From assembly GCF_007754155.1 (NCBI RefSeq), contig NZ_CP037423.1:1612001-1676000 (forward strand): DNA of 64,000 nucleotides, given 5' to 3'. Shown here piece after piece: positions 51,801 through 60,473 of the stretch. Positions within the stretch are counted from its first letter, which is position 1; every line of letters starts with the position of its first letter. The notes beneath the pieces were generated by a model. The model worked only from the letters and a program-made list of their open reading frames with translations, did not search any database and was not told the origin of the DNA. A program made the translations under genes and the position numbers. Origin of the DNA: Stieleria neptunia. GTDB taxonomy: Bacteria; Planctomycetota; Planctomycetia; Pirellulales; Pirellulaceae.

Positions 51801-53785
51801 CCGACGGCATCGATGGCTTGTTCGTAGGCGGAGAGGGATGCGGTGCCTCGGAGAACGATTCGCTGGGCGCTGGAGACGGAGTCCACCGCGATTCCAGGCG
51901 GAAGTGTTCCGGCGATCGTCAATCCTTCGTCGCTACCATCGGGCCGATCGGTGAGGAAAATCTCAGCCTCTTGGAGTTGGCTGTCGTCGCCGTCGCTAAT
52001 ACCGCTTTGATCAGAAAGCAAGCGGACGCCTGAGTTTTCTACAAAATTGAGATGCACGTCCGGCGTCGCGCCTTGAGAATTATCCGCGTCGAGCGTCAGG
52101 ATCGGAGGGGGCCCGACCGATACCGAAATGTTTCGGCTTGCTTGCGGTCCGAAACCCTGTCCGTCATCGACCGAGAAGGAAACGGTTCGTTTTCCGGGCG
52201 TCGTTGAAGTGCTTACGTTCTGGTATTGAACGGATCTTAACGCGTCGACATAGTCCTCGATCGAAGCGTCCCCGTTCAAAGTAAGTATTCCGGAGACCGG
52301 GTCGAAGTTTCCTGCAATTCCGTTCTGCGCGGTGAATGTCAGTTCGTCTTCTCCGCCAACATAGAGCGAGGTGAACGCGATTGCGGCACCCTGGATCCTG
52401 ATGTGGTCAGGGTCGAAGACGTCGATCGTTTGGCTCACCGTGATCGGCATCTCACCTGATTGGAATGTTAATTCGGTCGTTTCGAGCGAGATGACCTGGG
52501 CCAAGTCGTTGACGTCCGCGATACTGATCGTTGCAGTGCCCAACGTCGAGGTCGACTGGCCGTCGGATAACGAACCCTTCAATCGATCCGCTTCGGGGCC
52601 TGAGACATCTTCTGGCGGCACGTAGAGAATCTCGTTGGCGAGATCCAGGAACTCATTCACATCGGTGGGGCTTCCCGCGATCGATAGCTCAGTCGTCCCG
52701 CTGCCGTTGACGACGACGTTGGCCTGGGCATCAGACATCAGGACGCCGCCCGACGTTTCCAATGTCAGCGTTAAATCACTGTTTTCGGCATCGTAGAGTT
52801 CAATGGCGCTCAGGTCGATGTAAGCCGCTCCGTCTTCCGGGACATCAATCGTGCCCGGCCAGGCGCCTGTTCGCCCCGGGGGATCATTTAATTGCAGGAT
52901 CACGATATTCACGGCCCCCGTCGCCGGCGGCGCACCGTCGCCGCCACCGTCAGAGAGCGAGACGGAAAACTGATCGACGATCGTTTCGGTTCCGTTGTGA
53001 ACGTAGACCATTCGGAGATTGTCGACATCAGCCTGGGTGAACGTGGAGACTTGGACTCCGATCGCGTCGATGAATTCGAGTTGGCCGTTGGACGGCGTGT
53101 CGGTCACTTCATAGACGAGCTGATCGGCCGGTGTGTCCGGGTCCGAGCCGTCGAGCACCACCGCAGCCAAAGATGCTGTCCTGCCTTCACCCACCGTCAC
53201 GATAGCGGACGTGTTCAGTGACGGCCCGTCATTCTTTCCGATTACTCGTAGATTTGCCGTGAACGTGGTGGTCGATCCCTCCGAGTCGACCACCACGTAA
53301 TCGAATTGGTCATCCGCCAATTCGCCTGATTGCAATGCCAGAACGATTTCACTGGTCGATGCGTCATAGAGATAACTGCCATCGGCATACAGGGTCACGG
53401 TCGCGCCAAGAACGCTGGTCACGTTTCCGGGGATCACCGAAATCGGCCCGACGTGAATCTCCAACGCGATCGAAAACAATTCCGAGGGCGAATTGACGAT
53501 CGGGCGATTGTCAGCGAGAAGGTTCACTTCGACAGCGGGCAGCTGAATGGCAGCATCCTGGGCGTTGTCTCGCACCAGGTCCTGTGCTGTCCCGATCACC
53601 CCGCCGTCGCTCTTCGGATGATCTACGAATACTTCTTGTACTTCGCCTCCGGCGGTCGGGCCAAAGATATCCGTTGTCCCGAGCCCGGAGAGATCGACAA
53701 AGTAGGTGTCGATCGCTAAGGGAAGTCGCACTTCAAGCATTTCAAACCGGTTGCGTCGAGATCGACAATTCCTCTTCCTACGCAT
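45848..53785 (-). CDS. Giant surface protein with cadherin-like tandem repeats
   Basis: A 2,645-residue protein from the ATG at 53785, which has GAAAGGA at 6 nt. The N-terminus is basic and has MLEVRLPLA, the planctomycete export-type motif. The first 1,000 residues are diverse cadherin-like/VCBS-like beta units ([45 protein letters not shown]). From about residue 1000 on there are eleven or so units of about 134 residues. Each runs SVTEDLLSSLNLSGLEIADVDAG, TNDLTVTVSVASGTLQLVV, GNGTGTATLTGTL, ATLLSVTVNDNGNTGSG and ISAVNDDPTNIGSAL. The C-terminal 85 residues are non-repetitive, with no dockerin. It is probably exported as a cell-surface or adhesion protein. The high copy identity points to recent repeat expansion. 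Confidence 0.85.
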   Translation of the reverse strand: MRRKRNCRSRRNRFEMLEVRLPLAIDTYFVDLSGLGTTDIFGPTAGGEVQEVFVDHPKSDGGVIGTAQDLVRDNAQDAAIQLPAVEVNLLADNRPIVNSPSELFSIALEIHVGPISVIPGNVTSVLGATVTLYADGSYLYDASTSEIVLALQSGELADDQFDYVVVDSEGSTTTFTANLRVIGKNDGPSLNTSAIVTVGEGRTASLAAVVLDGSDPDTPADQLVYEVTDTPSNGQLEFIDAIGVQVSTFTQADVDNLRMVYVHNGTETIVDQFSVSLSDGGGDGAPPATGAVNIVILQLNDPPGRTGAWPGTIDVPEDGAAYIDLSAIELYDAENSDLTLTLETSGGVLMSDAQANVVVNGSGTTELSIAGSPTDVNEFLDLANEILYVPPEDVSGPEADRLKGSLSDGQSTSTLGTATISIADVNDLAQVISLETTELTFQSGEMPITVSQTIDVFDPDHIRIQGAAIAFTSLYVGGEDELTFTAQNGIAGNFDPVSGILTLNGDASIEDYVDALRSVQYQNVSTSTTPGKRTVSFSVDDGQGFGPQASRNISVSVGPPPILTLDADNSQGATPDVHLNFVENSGVRLLSDQSGISDGDDSQLQEAEIFLTDRPDGSDEGLTIAGTLPPGIAVDSVSSAQRIVLRGTASLSAYEQAIDAVGYYNTSENPSTNQRRIEFTVNDGSSDGPKAVAYLTIQPTNDLPRNAGGLPSEFFVAEDVQSFIDWSSLTLVDEDDDPLTLRLSASSGTLASVNANNVVVGGSETNMLTLSGTASSLNAFLDQPNRIEYLGAENLFGTRIDSITAAVSDPDNLVVIGSADVTISAVNDPPVLATNNAITVSEGEGVTLSRDELAEDDPDDEGAEIRYSIVSGPANGYFEATSFPFIPINSFTQDDIDNGRVTYRHDGSETSSDLVRLNLADGGEDGATSVDFDFIVNVTPVNDDPYNAGSTVPDAAVTEDTLSPINLSALDIADSDAPVSNHQLTLSVEDGFLQVSGVPTIDVLGNGTGTVTLIGSLDDLNSYLDNPLNLNYLSGLDLFGDDADLLTVTINDGGNTGNGGGNDVALASVNLDISAVNDAPTNIGTLLSDLSVTEDLLSPLDLSGLQIADVDVGTDDLTVTVSVANGTLQLVVDPSLVLTGNGTGTATLTGTLTELNNYLDIPTNISFVGALNAAGNDATLLSVTVNDNGNTGSGGGSDVTLASVNLDIAAINDAPTNIGSSLTDLSVIEDLASPLNLSGLQIADVDAATNDLTVTLSVASGTLQLTVDPSVVLSGNGTALATLTGTLTELNSYLDNPNNIRFLGPLNVSGNDATLLSVTVNDNGNGGSGGGNDVTFASVNLDIAAVNDAPFNAGAIISDLNVTEDFLSSLNLSGLEIADNDAGTDDLTVTVSVASGTLQLIADPSVDLTGNGTATATLIGTLSELNNYLDNSTNIRFLGTLNANGNDATVLSVTADDGAGDVTLASVNLDISAVNDAPTNIGSALSDLSVTEDLLSSLNLSGLEIADVDAGTNDLTVTVNVASGTLQLVVDPSVVLTGNGTGTATLTGTLTELNNYLDVPTNINFLGALNAAGNDATLLSVTVNDNGNTGSGAGSDVTLASVNVDISAVNDDPTNIGSALSDLSVTEDLLSSLNLSGLEIADVDAGTNDLTVTVSVASGTLQLVVDPSVVLTGNGTGTATLTGTLTELNNYLDVPTNISFLGALNAAGNDATLLSVTVNDNGNTGSGSGSDVTLASVNLDISAVNDAPTNIGSALSDLSVTEDLLSSLNLSGLEIADVDAGTNDLTVTVNVASGTLQLVVDPSVVLTGNGTSAATLTGTLTELNNYLDVPTNINFLGALNAAGNDATLLSVTVNDNGNTGSGSGSDVTLASVNLDISAVNDDPTNIGSALSDLSVTEDLLSSLNLSGLEIADVDAGTNDLTVTVSVASGTLQLVVDPSVVLTGNGTGTATLTGTLTELNNYLDVPTNISFLGALNAAGNDATLLSVTVNDNGNTGSGSGSDVTLASVNLDISAVNDDPTNIGSALSDLSVTEDLLSSLNLSGLEIADVDAGTNDLTVTVSVASGTLQLVVDPSVVLTGNGTGTATLTGTLTELNNYLDVPTNISFLGALNAAGNDATLLSVTVNDNGNTGSGTGSDVTLASVNVDISAVNDDPTNIGSALSDLSVTEDLLSSLNLSGLEIADVDAGTNDLTVTVSVASGTLQLVVDPSVVLTGNGTGTATLTGTLTELNNYLDVPTNISFLGALNAAGNDATLLSVTVNDNGNTGSGSGSDVTLASVNLDISAVNDAPTNIGSALSDLSVTEDLLSSLNLSGLEIADVDAGTNDLTVTVNVASGTLQLVVDPSVVLTGNGTSAATLTGTLTELNNYLDVPTNISFLGALNAAGNDATLLSVTVNDNGNTGSGAGSDVTLASVNLDISAVNDDPVNVGTLPSDLNVVSGLLSGLDIGTIELVDVDAAGGTLSVTIESSLSPLTVLTGGGVTATGSGTNAVSLTGTVDALNTYFDTPTNILLLPLFGLLGDNQDLLTIKVNDGGNTGTGGGSDLTLGTINIDVVLSPPPIAALSSFPDQEVDDGESSLPTAAKNTIEAATSRTNQNASGIPNTAAIDRDASTSDWIFAASLPDRTVSESLISLLADSRLAAESLGET
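46305..50720. repeat. 405-bp tandem repeat array inside the giant surface-protein gene
   Basis: Units of 405 bp begin (in plus-strand phase) at 46692, 47097, 47502, 47907, 48312, 48717 and 49122. They differ at only a few positions each. Units at 46305 and 49122 are slightly shorter (387 and 384 nt), and more diverged units follow at 49506, 49911 and 50316. The order of variants is A-B-C-C-A-B-D: the A-B pair at 46692 is repeated 1,620 bp away at 48312, and the two C units are adjacent. This shows duplication of a multi-unit block. Confidence 0.9.
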
Positions 53786-53865
53786 CAAGATTCCTTTCTC
53801 GAGTGGATCTGCAATTAGAAGTCGCTTTGCGACGGGGTCGATCGAAGGCGTCAGCGCCCACGACT

Positions 53866-55539
53866 TTAATATTGAATGATTAAATCAGCGGCTAAAGTGA
53901 GTTGGTCCGCATCGGTTCGGTCGCCAAAGGCACGTACGCTTGGATCGCCCCCGGGAACGGTGCCGCTGCCGCGTGTGTTCGACCAATCCCAGCGGATTTC
54001 TGGGCGGAACAACACATTGGAGAAGAGCTCGGTTTGGCATCCCGCCGTCATACCAAAATAATCTCCGCCGTTAAGAACCAGGCCGCCCGGATCAAATTCG
54101 ACCGGCGTCCCGATGCGGCTGTGGTCCGCGTCACGGAACCATTCAACTCGCAGAGAAGCTTGAGTACGATCCGATGCAGTCCAATGTAAATATTGTGCCA
54201 GTCCATACCATCGTGCCGCCCGAAAGCTGATTTGCGAGGTCGCGGGGTGAACAACAATGACCGCGTCCTGTTGCGATCCGGTAACCGCATCAACAACATA
54301 TCGCAGTCGTCGATGCAGCGATCGACGATAAGTGACGTGGAACGATTTCCTGCTGCCGGTGATCGGTGCCGAATTCGTCAGTGCGTTGGTAAGGTCTTCG
54401 CCAACGTGTGCGAAGAATCTGAATTCCTGCTTGTCGGCCGCGTCGCGGAAGGCAACGCCGGGCAGTATCCCCCACTGGCTTGAGCTGCCGCGCCAATTGT
54501 CCCAGCCTTGGTTGTAACCGAGGAACCAGGTCGTCCTTGCCCCCGTTTGATAAGACGCCAGTGCGCCCGCTTGGGTGAAGGGGTTCGCATAAGCAAACGA
54601 GTAAGAATGCGAATACAGGGCGTTGGCGGGGGCCGCCAAACTTTCCGAACTGGTTAGTGAAAGAAATCGTCCCAGTTTCAGGGAAATCGGATGGCCCCAG
54701 AGTTCAGATCGCAATTCCAAGAACAGTTGCGGAAAACTGATTCCGTAATCGCTGTCCTCGGAATTGAATTTGCGCGTCCCGTCTTGATGGCGTTCTAACC
54801 CAGGCACCGTCAAGTACTGTGAATCATATCCGTAACTGGCATCGAGACCCGCGGTCACGTTCCAATCGTCGTCGTCGTTGTACAGGTTTGTTCGGGCATG
54901 AAGATAAGCTTGATGAAGGGCAAACTTATTTGCCAAGTCGTTGAAAACAACGGGACGGTTTAGTCCGTTGGACGGGCGATTGATGTTGCCCGTGAACCCT
55001 TGAGCAAACCAACCGCCCAATCGTAACGCCGGCCAATTCGGTAGCAGGTCTCCTGAATGATGATCGATGTCAGTGATCAACTTGATCGACTCCGGTGTCG
55101 CGTCGATGATTCGTCGGCTCGACGCAAGCGATGTTTGGAAGTCGGTGTCCGGTGAATGCTCCGTCACTGAGTCAGGGAAAGCCGCGGCGTCGTCTGATCC
55201 TGAAACCCTTTGTTCACGCGGCTCGAACAACCACGTCGCCAACTCCTCTTCTTCAAGGGTTCCGGTCTCAAGGGTTGCGGTCTCAAGGGTTGCGGTCTCA
55301 AGGGTTGCGGTCTCAAGGGTTGCGGTCTCAAGGGTTTCCGGAAACGAGAGAGGGTCGGCAGCGGGGAGATGCTCTAATGGGAGTTCGAAGACGGAGGAGA
55401 GTGGGGGCTCCCCTTGGGCCTGGAATGCACTCAATAGCACGAGCCCGATCATCAAAGTGAGCCGTGTGGGCCCGGTCAGCCCTGCGACCCCCTGCGCCGG
55501 TCTGCACGGGTTCGCCAAGGGGGCGTAAAGAACAATCAC
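53866..55539 (-). CDS. Outer-membrane beta-barrel porin (BBP2/OmpL-like)
   Basis: Up to 557 residues. The far-upstream GTG at 55539 is the only start that keeps a basic residue before the hydrophobic segment (PTRLTLMIGLVLLSAFQAQG); the ATG at 55452 is an alternative with a shorter signal. Residues about 60-95 hold five copies of ETATL/ETGTL, coded by a 15-bp DNA repeat. From about residue 175 the protein is a barrel: RLGGWFAQGFTGNINRPSNG, then NDLANKFALHQAYLHARTNL, LGRFLSLTSSESLAAPANALYSHSY and a last strand ending LIIQY. This is the pattern of the BBP2 (OmpL-like) family, common and often duplicated in planctomycetes. Pore specificity is unknown. Confidence 0.78.
   Translation of the reverse strand: MIVLYAPLANPCRPAQGVAGLTGPTRLTLMIGLVLLSAFQAQGEPPLSSVFELPLEHLPAADPLSFPETLETATLETATLETATLETATLETGTLEEEELATWLFEPREQRVSGSDDAAAFPDSVTEHSPDTDFQTSLASSRRIIDATPESIKLITDIDHHSGDLLPNWPALRLGGWFAQGFTGNINRPSNGLNRPVVFNDLANKFALHQAYLHARTNLYNDDDDWNVTAGLDASYGYDSQYLTVPGLERHQDGTRKFNSEDSDYGISFPQLFLELRSELWGHPISLKLGRFLSLTSSESLAAPANALYSHSYSFAYANPFTQAGALASYQTGARTTWFLGYNQGWDNWRGSSSQWGILPGVAFRDAADKQEFRFFAHVGEDLTNALTNSAPITGSRKSFHVTYRRSLHRRLRYVVDAVTGSQQDAVIVVHPATSQISFRAARWYGLAQYLHWTASDRTQASLRVEWFRDADHSRIGTPVEFDPGGLVLNGGDYFGMTAGCQTELFSNVLFRPEIRWDWSNTRGSGTVPGGDPSVRAFGDRTDADQLTLAADLIIQY
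55261..55335. repeat. 15-bp minisatellite inside the porin gene
   Basis: Five tandem copies of (T)GCGGTCTCAAGGGT-type 15-mers, the first with a C variant. Since the unit is a multiple of three, copy changes add or remove five residues (ETATL) without a frameshift. Confidence 0.9.
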
Positions 55540-55743
55540 AATAAGTTCGGTTGCATTAAAGATAATGGAGTGACCGCACGCGTTGCGGCAGGGCCTTCAT
55601 CGCAGAGCGCCGCGCGGCATCGCAATTGTGCATCTTACGCCCGTTAATATTTCGCTGTTATTATCTCGCCCCTCTTTTGTCGAGACTATAAGGATCTGTC
55701 ATTTGAACACTGGTCGTCATCACACCTGGAACGGTCCGGCTGA

Positions 55744-56361
55744 TCAATCCAGCGCGTCCAGCAGCGGGAGTTCGTCGGCGGCTTGCTCACACATGCCATC
55801 CTTGAAGTGTCTTCTACAGACTGATACATAACGTTCGTTCCCCCCGATTTGAATCTGCCGACCGTCCTTGATCGGATGCCCCGCGTCATCGATCCGCAAC
55901 ACCATGGTTGCCTTTCGTCCGCAATGGCAAATCGTTTTGATTTCGGTCAGGGTATCGGCCCAGGCCAGCAGCACCTCGCTTCCGGGGAACAAGTTGCCTT
56001 GGAAATCGGTCCTCAGTCCGTAGGCCATCACAGGCACATCGAGCTGGTCACACACGTCGCTCAATTGTTTGACCTGACGAGCCGTCAAGAATTGCGATTC
56101 ATCGACAAGGACGCAGTGCAGTGTTTCACTGTCATGATGGTGACGCACCATTGACAGCAAGTTGTCGGCGATGTTGAAGGTGACGGCGTCGGCGGCCAGC
56201 CCGATCCGACTGGTGACTTTGCCGACCTGATCGCGGGTATCGATTTCGGGCAACAAGATCAACGTCTTCATCCCACGTTCCTGGTAGTTGTAGCTGCACT
56301 GCAACAGCGTTGTGGATTTCCCCGCGTTCATCGTTGAGTAGTAGAAATACAGTTTCGCCAT
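55744..56361 (-). CDS. tdk: Thymidine kinase
   Basis: A 205-residue type II thymidine kinase from the ATG at 56361, with GAGGTCAGGAG close ahead. The P-loop is STMNAGKST (9-17), the Walker B-like segment with the catalytic Glu is VLVDESQFL, and the zinc site cysteines are CHCGRKA plus the C-terminal CRRHF. The [15 protein letters not shown] stretch is the thymidine-binding lasso region. It phosphorylates thymidine to dTMP for salvage. It is divergent from leuS with 168 nt between the starts. Confidence 0.95.
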   Translation of the reverse strand: MAKLYFYYSTMNAGKSTTLLQCSYNYQERGMKTLILLPEIDTRDQVGKVTSRIGLAADAVTFNIADNLLSMVRHHHDSETLHCVLVDESQFLTARQVKQLSDVCDQLDVPVMAYGLRTDFQGNLFPGSEVLLAWADTLTEIKTICHCGRKATMVLRIDDAGHPIKDGRQIQIGGNERYVSVCRRHFKDGMCEQAADELPLLDALD

Positions 56362-56529
56362 GACTCCTGACCTCGATTTCGCTCGTTGCTCTGTCATCCA
56401 ATGCGGCCGCGTCTTCGAAGCCGGCCGCAGATATTTTCCGGCCAAGACTTACGTCAAACCCGTCAATCCTTAGAATTTCGCTCTGCACGCGTCCGATACG
56501 CCGATTTCCCCCTTTTTCCTCGACCTCCT

Positions 56530-59364
56530 ATGCCGCGATACAACCCCGCCGAAATCGAACCGCGATGGCAAGCCTATTGGGAAGAACATAAGACGTTCGC
56601 CACGCCCGAGAAACCGGGCCCCAAAAAACGCTACGTCTTGGATATGTTTCCCTACCCCAGCGGCGACGGGTTGCACGTCGGCCACCCGGAGGGCTACACC
56701 GCGACGGACATCGTTTGTCGTTATGCCCGCCTGTGTGGCGAAAGCGTTCTGCACCCGATGGGATTCGACGCCTTCGGGTTGCCGGCCGAAGAGCACGCCA
56801 TCAAAACCGGCGAACACCCGCGAATCCAAACCCAACGCAATATCGATAACTTCACCCGGCAGTTGAAGATGCTCGGTTTCAGCTACGACTGGGATCGCGT
56901 GTTGGCAACGACCGACGAGGAATACTTTCGCTGGACCCAGTTTATCTTTTTGATACTGTTTGATACATGGTTTGACCATGACGCGCAGAAAGGTCGTCCG
57001 ATCGCCGAACTGCCGATCCCCGATGAGATCCAAACGCAAGGCGAATCGGCGGTCGCCGACTACATCGACGCGCATCGATTGGCCTACCTGGACGACGCCC
57101 TGGTCAACTGGTGTCCCAAACTGGGGACCGTGCTGGCCAACGAAGAGGTCATCGACGGCAAGAGTGAACGTGGGGGGCATCCCGTCAAACGGATCCCGCT
57201 CCGCCAATGGATGTTGCGAATCACCGATTACTCCGAGCGGTTGCTGGACGGATTGGACGCGTTGGACTGGCCCGTCGGGATCAAAAAGTTGCAGTCGGAT
57301 TGGATCGGGCGCAGCACCGGCGCCGAAGTCGACTTCTTCATCGGCGACGCCGGGGAATTTGACGCTTGGAAATCCCAGCGGGCCGGGGCTCCCCTGCCGG
57401 CCAGCCCCGGTGACGACGCGCTGCGCGTCTACACGACGCGTCCCGATACGCTGTTCGGTGCAACCTACATGGTGGTCTCGCCCGAGCACCCGATGTTGGA
57501 TCGATTGACCACCGCAGAACAATCCGAAGCGGTCAAAGCGTACTGCGAGAAGGCGTCGTTCAAATCCGATCGTGAACGCACCGAGGGCGACCGCGAAAAG
57601 ACCGGCGTGTTCACCGGCAGCCACGCGATCAATCCCGTCAACGGAACTCCGATCCCCGTCTGGGTCGCGGACTATGTGTTGGCCGGCTATGGAACCGGTG
57701 CGATCATGGCCGTCCCGGCGCACGACGAACGCGACTTTGAATTCGCGGTCAAGTACGAATTGCCCGTCATCGCCGTCGTCGACCCGCCCGCGGACGCCGA
57801 AAATCGCGACGACATCCTGGCCGGAAAAGCGTGTTTCGACGCGGTCGGAATCGCCATCAACAGCGGACCGATGAACGGCAAGTCGACCGCAGAGGTCAAA
57901 CAGGAACTCACCGCCTCGCTGCAAGCGGACGGATTGGGCAAGGCCGCCGTCAATTACAAACTGCGCGACTGGTTGTTCAGCCGGCAACGCTTCTGGGGCG
58001 AACCCTTTCCGATCTTGCACGAACTCGATGACGACGGGAATCCGACCGGACGGATGCGCGGCGTCGACCCCGCTGAGCTGCCCGTGCGTTTGCCCGAACT
58101 GGAAGATTTTAAACCCCACGGTAAACCCGAGCCGCCGCTGGGCAAGGCCGATGACGATTGGTTGTATGTCCAAATCGACGGCAAACGTTATCGTCGCGAA
58201 ACCAATACCATGCCCCAGTGGGCCGGGTCCTGCTGGTATTACCTGCGTTACATCGACCCCAAGAACGAGACGGCGCTGGTCGATCCGCAAAAACAGGCCG
58301 AGTGGATGCCGGTCGACTTGTACGTCGGTGGTGCCGAGCACGCCGTGTTGCACTTGTTGTACTCGCGGTTCTGGCACAAGGTGCTGTTCGATCGCGGTCA
58401 CGTGTCAACGCCCGAACCCTTCGTCCGTTTGGTCAACCAGGGCATGATCCTGGGTGATGTCGAATACAGCGCCTTCTTTGACGAAGCCGGCAATCCGGTC
58501 TCCGCCGCCGAGGTGCGAAAGAGTCCCGATGGTGGGCGTCAATCGAAAGACGGTCGAGTCGTGGTGTCAAAGACGGTTCCCGAAGAGGACGTCGAAAAGA
58601 AGGGCGAAGGGTTTGTGCTGAAAGCCGATCCGGCGATCAAAGTCGACAGCCGCGCCCACAAGATGTCCAAAGCTCGCGGCAACGTGATCAATCCCGACGT
58701 CGTTGTCAGCGAGTACGGTGCCGACTCGCTGCGGTTGTACGAGATGTTCATGGGGCCACTGGAAGCGACCAAGCCTTGGTCCATGGCCGGCGTCGGCGGC
58801 GTCCGCAATTTCCTGGATCGCGTTTGGCGGATGATCGTCGACGATCAAGAGGATGACTACGTGTTGCAGTCGGCGCTCACCGAAGAGCCCTGCGACGAAG
58901 AACAGAACCGGATGCTCCACGCGACGATTAAAAAGGTCACCGAGGATACCGACTCGATGAGCTTTAACACTGCGATCGCGCGGATGATGGAGTTCACGAA
59001 TTTCTTCACCCGCGCGGAAAAACGCCCGATCAGCGCGATGAAGTCGTTCCTGATTCTGCTGTCGCCCTACGCGCCTCACTTGTGCGAAGAGCTGTGGAAA
59101 ATTCTCGGTCAAGACGGCGTGATCGCGCAGCAGACTTGGCCGAAGTGGGACGAGTCGGCGCTGGTGCAAAGTTCGATCGAAGTGCCGGTGCAGTTCAACG
59201 GCAAAGTCAAAACCAAGATTCACGTCTCGCCGGATGCGAAACCCGATCAGATGATCGAAGCCGCGCTGGCGGACGAACGGGTTCAATCGATGCTCGAGGG
59301 CAAGAACGTCGTCAAGAAGATCGCCGTCCCCGGACGGTTGGTGAATCTGGTGGTCAAGGGGTGA
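56530..59364 (+). CDS. leuS: Leucyl-tRNA synthetase
   Basis: A 944-residue class I synthetase from the ATG at 56530. The HIGH motif is HVGH (49-52) within [19 protein letters not shown], and KMSKA (711-715) is in [10 protein letters not shown]. The CP1 editing domain is present with [21 protein letters not shown] and [17 protein letters not shown]. The C-terminal anticodon-binding helical part includes [14 protein letters not shown]. The protein is somewhat longer than the E. coli enzyme (860 aa), partly owing to an insert before KMSKS (residues about 645-700, with charged sequence [15 protein letters not shown]) of the kind seen in some bacteria. It charges tRNA-Leu. Confidence 0.97.
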   Translation: MPRYNPAEIEPRWQAYWEEHKTFATPEKPGPKKRYVLDMFPYPSGDGLHVGHPEGYTATDIVCRYARLCGESVLHPMGFDAFGLPAEEHAIKTGEHPRIQTQRNIDNFTRQLKMLGFSYDWDRVLATTDEEYFRWTQFIFLILFDTWFDHDAQKGRPIAELPIPDEIQTQGESAVADYIDAHRLAYLDDALVNWCPKLGTVLANEEVIDGKSERGGHPVKRIPLRQWMLRITDYSERLLDGLDALDWPVGIKKLQSDWIGRSTGAEVDFFIGDAGEFDAWKSQRAGAPLPASPGDDALRVYTTRPDTLFGATYMVVSPEHPMLDRLTTAEQSEAVKAYCEKASFKSDRERTEGDREKTGVFTGSHAINPVNGTPIPVWVADYVLAGYGTGAIMAVPAHDERDFEFAVKYELPVIAVVDPPADAENRDDILAGKACFDAVGIAINSGPMNGKSTAEVKQELTASLQADGLGKAAVNYKLRDWLFSRQRFWGEPFPILHELDDDGNPTGRMRGVDPAELPVRLPELEDFKPHGKPEPPLGKADDDWLYVQIDGKRYRRETNTMPQWAGSCWYYLRYIDPKNETALVDPQKQAEWMPVDLYVGGAEHAVLHLLYSRFWHKVLFDRGHVSTPEPFVRLVNQGMILGDVEYSAFFDEAGNPVSAAEVRKSPDGGRQSKDGRVVVSKTVPEEDVEKKGEGFVLKADPAIKVDSRAHKMSKARGNVINPDVVVSEYGADSLRLYEMFMGPLEATKPWSMAGVGGVRNFLDRVWRMIVDDQEDDYVLQSALTEEPCDEEQNRMLHATIKKVTEDTDSMSFNTAIARMMEFTNFFTRAEKRPISAMKSFLILLSPYAPHLCEELWKILGQDGVIAQQTWPKWDESALVQSSIEVPVQFNGKVKTKIHVSPDAKPDQMIEAALADERVQSMLEGKNVVKKIAVPGRLVNLVVKG

Positions 59365-59388
59365 CCGTCGGTCGTTCCGTGCATGACG

Positions 59389-59415
59389 GGTCGCAGGCAC
59401 AACATGCCCTGCGAC
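59389..59415. terminator. Hairpin between convergent leuS and Fe-S protein genes
   Basis: GTCGCAGGCA and TGCCCTGCGAC flank a 5-nt loop, a stem of about 10 bp with one bulge. It lies 25 nt past the leuS stop and directly beyond the stop of the Fe-S gene, so it could end transcription from either side. No T-run follows. Confidence 0.45.
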
Positions 59416-59416
59416 A

Positions 59417-60469
59417 TCACAGGTCCAATTCGTCCAGCGAGTCGATCAGCCGATCGAGGTCGTCCTTGGGTTGGGCGGTCAGGTCTTGCTGGCGACGCTG
59501 AAGTTGCTCGTCGATTCCGACCGCGGTGCGACCGGCCAACAGCAACTGTTCGTCGCGTTCACGGGCCGCCGTCGCGATCGCATCGTCTCCGCCGTCGGGA
59601 GCGCCGAACAGCTTGGACAGGTCGATCTTAAACCCTTCGCTTCCGCCCGTTTCGGCACCCGCGATCGCCGGCGCCTTGTGCTGGGGAAAGATGATCGCGT
59701 TTTCGGGACAAACGCGGCTGCACGCAGGGCATCCCTTGCGACAATTATCGGGTTGTTCGACCAGGATCGTTTCGGCTGCGTCGACTCCATAGACGCCGAA
59801 CAGGCAAAAGTCGACGCACTCCATGCAGTTGGTGCAACGGCTGAAATCGATCACCGGGTACCAGCGCCGCGCCGTCGTCTCTTCGACTTGCACGATCCGG
59901 CCGCCGACGATCGGCAGCGAGGTTTCATCGGGCGTCGCTGCGGGACCGGAATCGGCAGCACCGGAATCGGCGCTTGGTGCTTCGCCGAGCACCAACCGCT
60001 GGATTTCTTCGCTGAACCGATCCAGACTCTCTTCGGCCTTGAGGTCGATGCAGTGGATTTGTCGATCCGGCCGCGGAAACAGATCGGCGACGCGATCGAC
60101 GTCGTTTTCCGATTGCTCGGCGGAGGGCTCTTCCTGGTCCTCGTCTTCTGGGTCGCCGATCGCCACCGGAACGAACTGGCCCCGAATACCGTTTCGGTCC
60201 AACACCCAGTGGGCGGCACGGGGGAAGATCCACGAGACGACGATCAGGTTGCCCTCGATTTCCGACAGCTTCTGCAGCGACTCCCCGCCCTTGGGCAAAT
60301 CGTACAGGTGCGGGACGACGACCACGTCGGCGCCTTCGAGAGTCGAGGCCGCATCGGCGATCGATTGTTCCAAGGACCGTTTGGCGGGATTGCGGGATTG
60401 TCCGCGCGAAACCACCACCGTCCAGGTGGCGGTCTTGTTCGGATCGGCTTGAGAGCTGGGGGAAATCAT
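59417..60469 (-). CDS. Two-[4Fe-4S] ferredoxin-domain protein
   Basis: A 350-residue protein. Residues 1-160 have a Rossmann-like strand/helix pattern (TWTVVVSRGQSRNPAKRSL, ADVVVVPHLYDLPKGG, NLIVVSWIFPRAAHWVL) of unknown type. An acidic linker follows. The ferredoxin module has C212, C215, C218 and C222 (CTNCMECVDFC), then C243, C247, C250 and C254 (CRKGCPACSRVCP), enough for two [4Fe-4S] clusters, with the CxxxC spacing in the second set slightly unusual. The ATG is only 4 nt after the purL stop, so the two genes are probably one operon. An electron-transfer or sensing role is likely; no redox partner is seen. Confidence 0.75.
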   Translation of the reverse strand: MISPSSQADPNKTATWTVVVSRGQSRNPAKRSLEQSIADAASTLEGADVVVVPHLYDLPKGGESLQKLSEIEGNLIVVSWIFPRAAHWVLDRNGIRGQFVPVAIGDPEDEDQEEPSAEQSENDVDRVADLFPRPDRQIHCIDLKAEESLDRFSEEIQRLVLGEAPSADSGAADSGPAATPDETSLPIVGGRIVQVEETTARRWYPVIDFSRCTNCMECVDFCLFGVYGVDAAETILVEQPDNCRKGCPACSRVCPENAIIFPQHKAPAIAGAETGGSEGFKIDLSKLFGAPDGGDDAIATAARERDEQLLLAGRTAVGIDEQLQRRQQDLTAQPKDDLDRLIDSLDELDL

Positions 60470-60473
60470 CCGT

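Noticed and set aside
56470..58401. 643-codon minus-strand open frame opposite leuS
   Set aside because: Shadow of the leucyl-tRNA synthetase, with no recognisable domain.
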